Source of the DNA: Gnetum montanum
Taxonomy: Eukaryota > Streptophyta > Gnetopsida > Gnetales > Gnetaceae
Assembly (NCBI GenBank): GCA_015680685.1
Contig: MNCI01035238.1
Location: forward strand, 594,922 to 658,921
DNA length: 64,000 bases
Direction: 5' to 3'
The notes under the pieces: model-generated
What the model was told of the DNA's origin: nothing
The model's database searches: none
The model's input: the letters and a program-made list of their open reading frames with translations, nothing else
In this document: piece by piece, positions 55,060-64,000 of the stretch
Numbering within the stretch: position 1 is the stretch's first letter
How the letters are laid out: each line of letters starts with the position of its first letter
Position numbers and translations under genes: made by a program

Positions 55060-55660
55060 GATAAACCCACACGCCCATGATCTCTGACAATTATATTGAA
55101 ACTGTTTCTTTTATTATGTCATGGACATTAAAAATCTGTTGTTGGAGAAATTCAGTTTTAACTATTTTTAATATAATGTCTGTATGTGTCAACAGCAATG
55201 AAAACGAAACGAAACCCTTCTTTGATATGTGTGAAAGTGAAGGTGTGTTTATGTGACTCTGAACAAATGTCAACAGCAACCCATTAAGAGGAAACCCATT
55301 GTTATTAAGTTCATCAGTGAAAGTGAAGGTTTTGCGTTGATGTTGAGAGTTGAAGAATATGCATCCTGTGGATTTTGACAGAGTTGAAGAATATGCATGC
55401 TGTGGCTGATATTCCCACACTGTCCATGATCTCTCACAATTATATTGAAACTGTTTTTTTATTAATATGTCATGGACATTAAAAATCTGTTGTTGGCGGA
55501 ATTCAGTGTCAACTATTTTTAACATAATGTCTGTATGTGTCAACAGCAACCCATTAAGAGGAAACCCATTGATATTAAGTTCATTAGTGAAAGTGAAGGT
55601 TTTGCATTGATGTTGAGAGTTGAAGAATATGCATGCTATGGATTTTGACTGAGTTTGTGG
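55060..55660. repeat. Two-copy tandem duplication, about 340-bp unit
   Basis: Copy 1 (about 55060-55402) and copy 2 (about 55403-55660) share ACAATTATATTGAAACTGTT, GTCATGGACATTAAAAATCT, ATAATGTCTGTATGTGTCAA, CCCATTAAGAGGAAACCCAT and AGTTGAAGAATATGCATGCT. Copy 1 has about 80 extra bases between two GTCAACAGCAA repeats. Confidence 0.88.
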
Positions 55661-56370
55661 TGTGGATACACGTCACAAGTTGTACCAGGAAGGTCAATAA
55701 CAACAATCTCAAGTTCTCAACATGAGCAGGCGCAGGCCACAAAAAACGTTGTAATTGAGGGAGAAAGGAATATCTTGGGTGACTTCTTGTGACATCGTTT
55801 GCAGTGGTTTTTATTGTTTATCTTCCCTGCATGTTAGTGTGCCTTCTTTTTGACTCTTTTTCAATGAATACTGTGTTTTTAGACACCAACACAGTAGTTA
55901 CTTTTGTTTGTGCAAATTGCAATAGCACGAGCAACCAAACCTTGAATCCAGAATCCCTCCGCTCCGCCTAAAAGGCAGCTTTTAAGGAAAAAAGAGGAAA
56001 ACGAAGAATACCGTGTCACTAATCAGGAGGATGTTTAAAAATTTTGCTATCTGAAATCTAATAGATTCTCTTTTCTAGCGGAAAGCTTTCAGCTTTTTCT
56101 CACCGTTTTAGCGACGTTTCTTCCCTCCCAACGTTTCAGTGCAGTGAGTGGAGAACTAAGGTAATTTTTCCCAAGTTAGGCTTCTTTTTAAATTAAAATT
56201 TTGACTTAATTCTCATTCTTCGGCGACACTTACTTTTACTCAGTCGTTAAGGTTTTACTGCACTAGCATGACTTGTTTCATCGCAGTGGCATTCTGGTAA
56301 AGGAGGAATATGCACTTTACAGCCATCCTTCGGATAGTCAAAACAAAATATAATGCGAACATCGCTCATC
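55661..56370 (+). other. Unique-looking DNA, possible 5' end of an undetected gene
   Basis: GC content rises and AACTAAGGTAATTTTT at 56153-56168 would fit a splice donor after a noncoding exon. No coding continuation is found downstream, where a repeat-like segment begins, so this is weak. Confidence 0.2.
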
Positions 56371-56960
56371 CTAGGCTAGGCATGGGGTCATGATCAAGTC
56401 TAATCCACTAACACTGAGCACCAAGAAAGTTAATTTGTACAAGCATGTCTTGGGGTCTGATTCATAATGGCGAGCTTGTGGTGGCTGGGCGGTGGAGAAC
56501 ATGGGTTACATAAAGGCTGCAAAGGTGGCATAACCAATGGTGCTGGTGCCATGAGTTATGTGCATTATAAGAGTTACGTTGGTGGTAACCCATGGTGGTG
56601 GAGAATGTGGTGGCAGTTATGTCCAGGTGGTGTCAAGAGTTACGTGTGGTGGTGGTGTCATCAACGACATGGCAGTCCCAGGCATTCCAAAAGTTGCGTA
56701 AGGACTTGGGTGGGCATGTAAACACCCAAACGAACAACTATAAAAGGGAAGGAGTAGACATTGTGGGGGCAAAAGGGGCATGGCCTCCTTTCTCTTTAGC
56801 GTGGCAACATGGTGCTAGCTAACAAGTAGCACCTGTATGCTGTAATACCTATCAAAATTTCTTCTGTCATGCCCATTGAGCTATATGTCAGGGCCTTTAT
56901 TTGGAGCTCTTTCCTCTTGTATAAATTCATTCTTGTCAAAGCTTAATGAAGAAGAAGAAG
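56370..56960 (+). repeat. LTR-like or TRIM-like segment
   Basis: A GGTGG-rich stretch (56460-56700) is followed by ACTATAAAAGGGAAGGAG near 56739, GGAGCTCTTTCCTC and CTTGTATAAATTCATTC. This is the arrangement of an LTR promoter and transcript start. No partner or ends were found. Confidence 0.35.
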
Positions 56961-57534
56961 AATAAGATGAAGAACTAGAATAATTAGAGGGTCATTCTAT
57001 TTAGCTTTAATCCTTCAAAATTACACTGAATCTAGAATATATGAAGATAATTCAATTTACTAGAAAATAAGAAAAATTATCTATCTTCAATTAATGCAAA
57101 TAAGATTACAAATCTATGGTTCCACAACTCATAACAACACATTCACATACTCAATGACATTGTAGAGCACAAGGCTCTACAACCACAACCATTGTTCTCA
57201 ATGCAACACACAACCAATGATATCTCCCACCAACACCAAATTAAGATCCAAATATGATAAACAGAAAGAGATATAATGATCACAACACACATAATTAACC
57301 ATAGAGATGCATATACATCAATGCAATGTCTTTGTCAATTCTCATCTCTACTCATCTCTCCTAAGAAAACACAAAACCACAAATAATATTTACCAAATTC
57401 AAGACAAGAATCCTAGGGAAACCTTCCCCATGCTCAACTTGGATATTCCCATTTGTTTTCATTTTATTTTGATCTTTTTCAATTATTTTTAAACTTGAAG
57501 CTACAAACTTAAAACTTTCCCTAGCCATATGGGA
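56961..57534. other. AT-rich DNA with a GAA-rich start, nothing recognised
   Basis: GAAGAAGAAGAAGAATAAGA opens this stretch. No coding or repeat family was identified. Confidence 0.35.
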
Positions 57535-57790
57535 TGTCTACAGGCTTGGCAAGATATCTTTCTGTAACATCCAAGACTCAGGTAAGACATCTTTGGTCTA
57601 TGGGAGATGTCTTCTATTAGAGTAAGATGTCTCCTCTTGGGATCAAATGAAGACATCTTTTATCTAGGAGATACATTCCCCTAGAGATGTTTATTGATAG
57701 GTTGAGACCTCTCCTCATAAATAAGATGTCTCCTATGCATGCCAGCTCTCAAAAAATACATCTATCTAACCTCCAAGACATCTCTCCAAC
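57535..57790. repeat. AGATGTC/GACATCT motif cluster
   Basis: About ten copies of AGATGTCT, AAGACATCT or close variants occur in 255 bases, as in the 3' LTR of copia A. It may be a fragment of a related LTR. Confidence 0.5.
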
Positions 57791-57849
57791 TTCACAAAAC
57801 ATGTAATTATTCACTTATAGTGATGGAAGTTAGTTTGGAAGCGTTATCC

Positions 57850-58480
57850 CTACACCAAGGATTACATTAAGGTTATCTTCTTCCTTGGTACCTAGGATAA
57901 TCTATTTTGGCCTACTTAAGGTCTGAGGACTTGAGGCTCTCCTTGTTCTGGAACCTATTCCATATTTTACATTATTGATTACTAAGGTAGAATGTAGCTA
58001 TGAATTACCAAGATCATTAACATTGAAAAGGAAGGAAGCTAATAATAAAACCTATTTGACTAGTGGTTAGTGTCCTCCTTTTTGGATTGGGATGGCAATG
58101 GTATTATATTTTTTTCTTTTTGGAAGACATGTTATGCCTTCATCTATTGCTCCAACCTATATTGGGAATTGGCAAGTTGGTAGGATTTGGCCATGTGCTT
58201 GTCAACCTAATACTCATCTAAGATGTATTTAAATCAATTCTTCATCAATGCAACTATAAATATACATGGGGCTATTTTTTCAGATGGTAGCATAATGTTG
58301 TCCTACAAATTCTTACACTACATTTGCTCATTCTAGTGAAAAATGAAAGTGAATTTAGAATAGTAAGGGTCTAGATGTGCATAACAAACCTTCACTTGCT
58401 ATGACACATTACCATTGTCATTATGAATAATTCTATCATTGCACCTAATGAGATTATTCGTATGTGATGCAGTATCAACC
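57850..58480 (-). pseudogene. Gag N-terminal remnant of the E4/E5 subfamily
   Basis: On the minus strand, segments near 58400-58200 match the order of the E4/E5 Gag start: a VCYAHLDPYYSKFTFIFH-like stretch, then a block corresponding to GNI-LPP. The rest is too decayed to align by eye. No LTR of the family adjoins it. Confidence 0.4.
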
Positions 58481-58860
58481 TTATTCAAAGATATGAAAAG
58501 CTAGATTTTGAGTCAAATTTGATTCTATAAGATACCTATGTGTAGCACAAGATAATTAATTACATATTAATTAGTTTTAAGAAAAGATCTTGCAATGGTA
58601 TACTTTGATCTAAAGAATTGTTTCTTTTTATATGGGTTATTTAGGAAGCATGAGATTGACTAAGATTGATTTTTAGAACAAAAAGGATTAGTTCTACATC
58701 TACTATGTTAGTTTACAATAGGTTAGCATTAATACAAATAGTTAACTATAGAAAGTTAAATCATTAATATAAATCTATATTAGTAAAAGCGTAAAGAGAC
58801 TAAAATTTGGATCTAGAAAGAGTGAAATTAGTTCTCTAAGAAAAGCTCATTGTTTTTCCA
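58481..58860. other. AT-rich DNA, nothing recognised
   Basis: No coding or repeat was identified in this spacer. Confidence 0.3.
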
Positions 58861-59545
58861 CATCAAATTTAGAGAAAGTTAGTTTGTTTTAGAAATTGGG
58901 AAAGGGATCTAGTAGCCACATCAAACCATAAAATCAAAATTTTTTGTATATTGATTCTATAAAGAGCCCCAAAATCAATTCTACAAATCACATTAACCTT
59001 TGGCTTATAGTGAATTTTTGGGGTAAAAAGAGATTCTATAATTAAAAGCTTAATTAGCTTCATAAGCTACGTCAAACTTGTAGAGTTAGATAGGATTGGT
59101 AGAACTAAAAAATTCAATTCTAGAAGCCAACTCTAAAATAGTTCTATGATCCATGTTAGCTCAATAAACTCATAAGCTCATAGAATTGAAGAGAATACAT
59201 AGAAAAAAATTGATTCTATAAATAAGCTTTAAAATGGTTCTACCACATTAGCTAGCTGGAGGTTAAAGATCTACTTCATATCATTGTGAGACTCAATTCT
59301 ATAAAGGGATACCAAAATTTGGTCCTACAACTAAACCTCATGTGCCATGTGGGCTAAATAAGGAAAGCATGATTTAAAGCACTGAAAAGCAAGTATTACA
59401 AGAAGGTCTAGAATTGATTCCATTAAGAGAAGCTTTTTCTTTTTGCCAACTTAGATTTAAGAAGGTAAACTTTGTAGAACCAAAAATTTGGTTTTACAAA
59501 CTAGCTCTAAATGGTTCTATCAGCCACATCAACTAGTTATTGTCT
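58861..59545. repeat. Degenerate tandem array, units of roughly 80-150 bp
   Basis: GATTCTATAAA or AATTCTATAAA, CAAAATTTGGT, GGTTCTA and GCCACAT-AGCT modules recur in similar order about six times. The decay makes a precise unit length impossible by eye. Confidence 0.5.
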
Positions 59546-59628
59546 AAAAAATATATGTAATACTTTTCTTGATGAAATAATTCATAAAAGCTAGGTTATG
59601 AAAATTCAAGGACATGGTTCATAGATCT

Positions 59629-60505
59629 TGATAAATCACTCGATGGGCTTTGTCGATGCATCCCCATCAACGTAGCCATGTCAATGTATCCCCATCGACG
59701 TAGCCTTATCAACACATGGGTAGATGCATCAACGCAATATCTATCTCTACCTATATAAATGCGCATACCCATCACATTTATGGAATGTTAAGTCAATAGA
59801 GTAGCCAAGTTCTTCTAATTCTCTTCTATCATAGTCAAAATATTTTCTAGGCACTCGTAGTAGGACTTCAAGGAATGTACATATCCTTATTTGAACATCA
59901 ATTTACCTAAACACTTTGATGTGCCAACAATAAAGATGAAATTCTTAGAACTCCTTGTAGTACTTAAGAATAGTTTAATGTTTCCATTCATGAACTATTT
60001 TTTATGCATTTTACAATCATGCCCTTAGCTAATTAATACACTTAATAATCACACATAAGTATGACTACCTCAAACATATCATTAACACTTGGTAATCCCA
60101 GTGGTGGTATCACTTGGTTTGCCTAGTAGCCTAATACTTGGTAACCCAATAACATTCCTAATGAGTTTAAGATGTGCATGGAAGGTGGATGCAGATTCTT
60201 ATATTAGGATAATTAAATTAAGACATTAGCTAGTTAATTAGTTAATTCACAATTAATAGCTTTGTTTCACACTTAGATCAAATCAAATAACATATAAAAT
60301 CAATAAAAATCATGTTCCTTGGCTTACACTTAACCATACCTTTGCACTTACACAAGTGAAGCCAAGAAGATAACGATCGTGTCTTTAAGTCACTATCTTA
60401 CCTATTATGCATTTAGGAGCTAAAGTCCATGGAATTTGACCAAATCGCTAGTGCAACACTTGTGATTCGTATGGTTTGGCATAGAGACTACTCACTAGTC
60501 ATCAT
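59629..60505 (+). repeat. 5' LTR of E5
   Basis: The 877-bp LTR runs from TGATAAATCACTCG to CTAGTCATCA. Its U3 carries CATCGACGTAGCC-type repeats at 59645-59730 instead of GATATC palindromes. TATATAAAT near 59752 is the likely promoter, and GGTAATCCCAG and GGTAACCCAAT are in the downstream part. Confidence 0.87.
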
Positions 60506-60525
60506 TGGTGTTGTTGTTGGGGACT
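60506..60525 (+). promoter_or_regulatory. Primer-binding site of E5 (tRNA-Asp type)
   Basis: TTGGTGTTGTTGTTGGGGAC follows the LTR directly. Confidence 0.82.
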
Positions 60526-60657
60526 TTAGTTAGCTAAGTGTGCTACATAGGAAACATTGTGAAAGTATCAAAGGACATTATAATAGAACAATTAAAGAAA
60601 AATCATTAAAAAAACATAGTATTACTAAATGCAAACTTCTTTTATAAAATCATAGAT

Positions 60658-63300
60658 ATGGCTTCTTCTTGTAGGGAAGATTCTCCACCACCATTTGTAA
60701 GTGGATCCACTCAAAGGCAAGAAGGCCAAAAGATACCCATGCCCCAACAATTGAAATTTGTCTATATTCATTCAGATGTCTACACTCTAGATTTCACCTT
60801 CATCCTACATCAATATGAGTAGTTGTGATGGAGGCATAAGGAAGGCAACATCGTGTTGCCTCCCGACCGATCTATTCCAGCAATGTTGTTAAACAATCCC
60901 ATCAAGTTGGGCATTGCTAGACTTAACATGGAGTAGGAGGTTCATGATCATTCTTATTGATATTATCATCCCACAAAAGCACAATGAAAGAAAGATTAGA
61001 AAATTGAAGCTAAATATAAGGCTTCAAAGGGTAAAAAGTTTTCTACCCACCTATTCCTACAAAAGTACAAAGAAGACAAGGACTTCTTTTTAGGTGCCTC
61101 CTAATACACAGATTCTCCTCCTCTCTTTGAGGAGGAGACCCTTAACCAATAGTTACAGTCAACTATGGATAACCCTAATAATGGAAAGGAAGGATCTTAA
61201 GATTAGGAAGCCTTAAAAGGTGGTAACCAAAGCAAGAACAATGACAAGCACTAGGAGAAAGACAAACATGATGATCATGATAGGGATGGAAGAAGAGTGG
61301 GAAGTAGCCATTATTTCAATGCGGGTTCTTCCCCCTCTTTGCCTTCATCATCATCCTCATTGTCTTCCCCTTCTAACTCCAATAGGAGAAGCAAAGGAAA
61401 AAAAATCATGATGAAGATGAATGGCAAGATAAGGATGATCGTAGATCCTATTAAGACAATAGAGATCATGGGCATGAGCAATGTGGGAAATAACATCACA
61501 AAGAATGAAGGCACAGTAGGATTCATCATAAGCATCATGGCCATGAAAGGGGCCACAAAGATTGCTATGACTCTAATGAGTCCCTGTTGGCTACCAGAAA
61601 CATGTTAAATATTTCAAAGGTTGTTAGGATTCCCACCAGGCACATAAAGAATAGCCGCATTAAATGGTTGGATATGAATAACATTCAGGGGGATACAATT
61701 TAGATCCATAAAATCACTTGCAAGCCTTTCATGATGCCTATGCCTTACAAAATGTGAAAAATGAATGGAAAAAGCTAAAATTATTGCCAAGGATACTCAT
61801 CAAAGAAGCAAAAAGTTGGTACTTGTTATTGGAATTGAAATCTATTCGACGATGAAGCACAATGCTAGAGCTATTCAATGACAAGTGTCAAGCATACTCC
61901 AGAGTGTTCAATTTTAGGATATAAATCCAAGGGTGGAAACAAGGTACCCATGAGTCCTTGGATGCAGTCATGGGTAGGTACTACGCATTGTTGCACTAAT
62001 GACCAAGTCATAGATACTCTTAAAGGGATTAGCTATGCCATATCATAGATGGGGTTAGAATTGAAATAAGGAGAATCCTTAGGGTCAATTTCCAAGAAAT
62101 ACTTTTTGAGCTAAGGATCCATTAGATTCAAAGGCTCATTGAGCAAGTGGCCAAAGAGGAAGGAGAGTTCAAAAAGTAAGAAATTGTAGAGGAATACAAT
62201 AGAGACCCCTCCATATGCAAGAGGGAAGCTTGTTTCTATGACAATGATGAGGAGGCACCACTCAATGACATGATGTAAAGGAAAACCTTACAAATCCAAA
62301 AATTTGTTATTAAAATTTCAACTAAGGTTGATAAGATGTGGAACTCCATGGATGAGAAATTCCAAACTACTTTGAAGATTTTAGAGAAAATTAAGGATTA
62401 GAAAGATAGTGGCTATGAGTAAAGAAAGAAAAAAGATGTTGAATTAGAATATCGTAGGGATAAAGGTAAAGCTATAGTAGTAGAGGAGGTTGTAGATTTA
62501 GAACTTGATGATGATGATTGTGAAATATGCCAATATGAACATCATAAGGGATGTTGCCCTATCTTGTCACACCTATAAGAATTCAAGGTGTATGCTAAAA
62601 ATCCTAGATTTGTAAAAAGGAAAGCACCCAAGTGGTTACCTTATCCATAAGGAAACTATTAGTAGCAATTCCACCAACAAGCTTACTATCTAATTGGAGT
62701 TTCATCTCAACCTCAAAAATAATACTAGTAGTGGCAACACCCACAATCATGGAGGATGCCATTACCAAGGCAATAGTACCCTTATCATCAACTGGATCCA
62801 TATGGGTATTACATTCTATAGCCCATCTCTCTATGTGACTCTTTTAGTTACGTTTCCTTCCCACATCACTATTATTCTCTTGAATAGTACAAAGCACCTT
62901 CACCAAGGGGGGAGTTCCCATTTCCCTACTATTCTCCTCAATACTCTTCCACTTCTTTAACATCATCTTCAACTCCTCTATCACTTTCTTCATCTATGTA
63001 GGGTGAGATACCTACCTAGCCACAACAAAGAAACTCTATGGGGGTAGTAAACTTACAATTGGCTCCTTAGTCAAGTGGTCCTAAATTCAAGCCTTGCAAA
63101 AGGCCATTCTTTAGAACCAACAGTCTTGTAAAGCCCTCACAAACACCTATGGCTATTGACTTCCACCTCTGAAATTTCCATTGAGCAACCTTTGAATGAA
63201 AAGACTCCCTAGTTGCATAATGTCATGCTGACCCATGCAATCATAAATTGGATCAAGGCTAGCCATCTTCTAAGGAAGAGATTTGATCCTAAGAGCCCTC
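60658..63300 (+). pseudogene. Gag of E5 (broken)
   Basis: The start is MASSCREDSPPPFVSGS. The N-terminal domain shared with E4 reads FVYIHSDVYTLDFTFILHQY, EGNIVLPPDRSIPAML and YHPTKAQ. A Ser-rich and Met/Lys-rich linker follows, then a decayed Gag core at about 61780-62170. The knuckle-like C-EIC-QYE-H-HKGC-C is at 62519-62557, followed by PILSHL. Frameshifts and stops are frequent from the start onward. Confidence 0.82.
62519..62557 (+). other. Shortened knuckle-like motif in E5 Gag
   Basis: C-X2-C-X3-H-X4-C with an additional Cys before the last one. Confidence 0.72.
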
Positions 63301-63319
63301 TTATATAGATTGAAAAAAA

Positions 63320-63720
63320 AGAACCTCATAAAGCTCTTTTGGACTTAGGTTCTGGATTTAACTTAATTTTGCAAGAAATGTACAAGGCCTAGAACTTGCC
63401 CCCCTTAAAAAATAGCAATACCATACTAGAGTTGGTAGACTAATACATCATTGTTCCTTTGGGATTGGTGGAAGACATCATGATCACCATTTGTGGATGA
63501 TCATATCCTACCAATTTTCTAGTAATCCATATGGAAAACAACAAAGGGAACTTCCTTATCATCATGGAAAGATCATGGTTGAGCACCATAGATGCACAGT
63601 TGAGGATCAAAGACCTTTCCTTCGAAATTTCTAAGGAAAATGAATTTGAAAATATTGAGAAGAAGAGAGTTCCATGCATCGCATATAGTGACATAGGGTG
63701 CCATTGTGTGTGAAAACTAT
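63320..63720 (+). pseudogene. Retropepsin domain of E5 with altered active site
   Basis: The segment reads KALLDLGSGFNLI, GLVEDIMITICG, NFLVIHMENNKGNFLIIMER and SWLSTIDAQLRIKDLSFEIS, matching E4. The catalytic DSG is DLG (codon TTA at 63345-63347), a one-base change that should abolish activity. Stops are present before and after. Confidence 0.85.
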
Positions 63721-64000
63721 GGACCATAAAGGACACATAACTTCATGCATGTAGTTAGTGTGTAGATATTATAGAGGTTCAAAGGTGCCTATATGTAGTA
63801 GCCACTAAATAGGAGGACACTCAATGGTTGACAACTAAAAATGAGGCTAGATCAACAATATGCATGCAAGCAGCTAAGAGCCTCACAATTTCATATGTAG
63901 AAAGCATAAATAAGTTGGAGTAGATCCATCACCAACTCTCTGATAAAGAAAGACAAATTAATGGGGAGAGTTGGAGATCCTTGAAACTTTCAAGCAGGTT

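Larger units (their letters stand above)
59629..64000 (+). mobile_element. E5: gypsy-like LTR element with Gag and protease, cut by the window end
   Basis: The plus-strand element has 5' LTR 59629-60505, primer site 60506-60525, Gag from 60658 and protease at 63320-63710. The sequence after the protease matches E4 to the end of the window (VVATK-EDTQWL). Five bases before the LTR are GATCT; the partner lies outside. It belongs to the subfamily with the longer Gag N-terminus. Confidence 0.88.

Noticed and set aside
55091-55549. 152-codon open frame on the minus strand
   Set aside because: It runs across the tandem duplication, so its length and internal repeat follow from the DNA repeat. No known domain.
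55789-55971. 60-codon plus-strand frame in the unique-looking region
   Set aside because: No family, no clear splice context, and length within chance expectation.
56467-56822. Gly/Trp-rich open frames on the plus strand
   Set aside because: They come from a GGTGG-rich low-complexity stretch with a promoter-like sequence after it, not before it.

Overview
The window is nuclear DNA from a plant with a large, repeat-rich genome. Only one convincing cellular gene is present in 64 kb; almost everything else is old LTR retrotransposons, LINE and SINE remnants, and diverged AT-rich DNA. Low gene density, heavy nesting, transition-rich decay of repeats and LINE fragments of a type I associate with gymnosperms suggest a gymnosperm-like genome. 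That is an inference; the species cannot be named from the sequence alone.

Layout. 1-5538: a decayed Ty1/copia-type element (end of its 5' LTR, primer-binding site, Gag, a second unrelated reading frame, polypurine tract, 3' LTR). 5539-9528: AT-rich diverged DNA with short tandem repeats and an LTR scrap. 9529-12400: a minus-strand LINE remnant. 12382-12658: a short insert holding a near-perfect 40-bp hairpin. 13502-15409: the one real gene, an eight-exon UFD1-like ubiquitin-fusion-degradation cofactor (378 aa, plus strand). 16821-16970: a tRNA-derived SINE. 17031-36009: a three-level nest of related Ty3/gypsy-like elements, here called E1, E2 and E3, each delimited by a perfect 5-bp target-site duplication. 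36414-39000: a SINE and a deleted LINE. 39534-46601: a fourth complete element (E4) inserted inside a SINE. 47085-53850: a minus-strand copia element (copia B) containing a solo LTR of the gypsy family. 53850-59628: fragments, a tandem duplication, an LTR-like segment and a degenerate tandem array. 59629-64000: a fifth element (E5), cut by the window edge.

The repeated gypsy-like family is the main discovery. Its LTRs are about 840-920 bp and usually end in an 8-bp inverted repeat (TGATGAGT/ACTCATCA). Its primer-binding site matches the 3' end of tRNA-Asp, as in Athila/Tat elements. Its polypurine tract precedes the 3' LTR in the usual gypsy arrangement. It encodes a Gag with a shortened zinc-knuckle-like motif (CX2[C/F]X3HX4C). 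Two members (E4, E5) also carry an aspartic protease. None of the four complete copies has reverse transcriptase, RNase H or integrase. The family therefore looks non-autonomous, resembling the plant TR-GAG class, and would need another element's enzymes. E2 and E3 share a small second reading frame near the 3' end, and conserved noncoding blocks lie between Gag and that frame. The start of the LTR (U3) carries arrays of GATATC palindromes in some copies and a different CATCGAC repeat in others.

All retroelement reading frames seen here carry stops or frameshifts. Coordinates of LTR edges marked by target-site duplications are exact; those of copia elements, LINEs and fragments are approximate.
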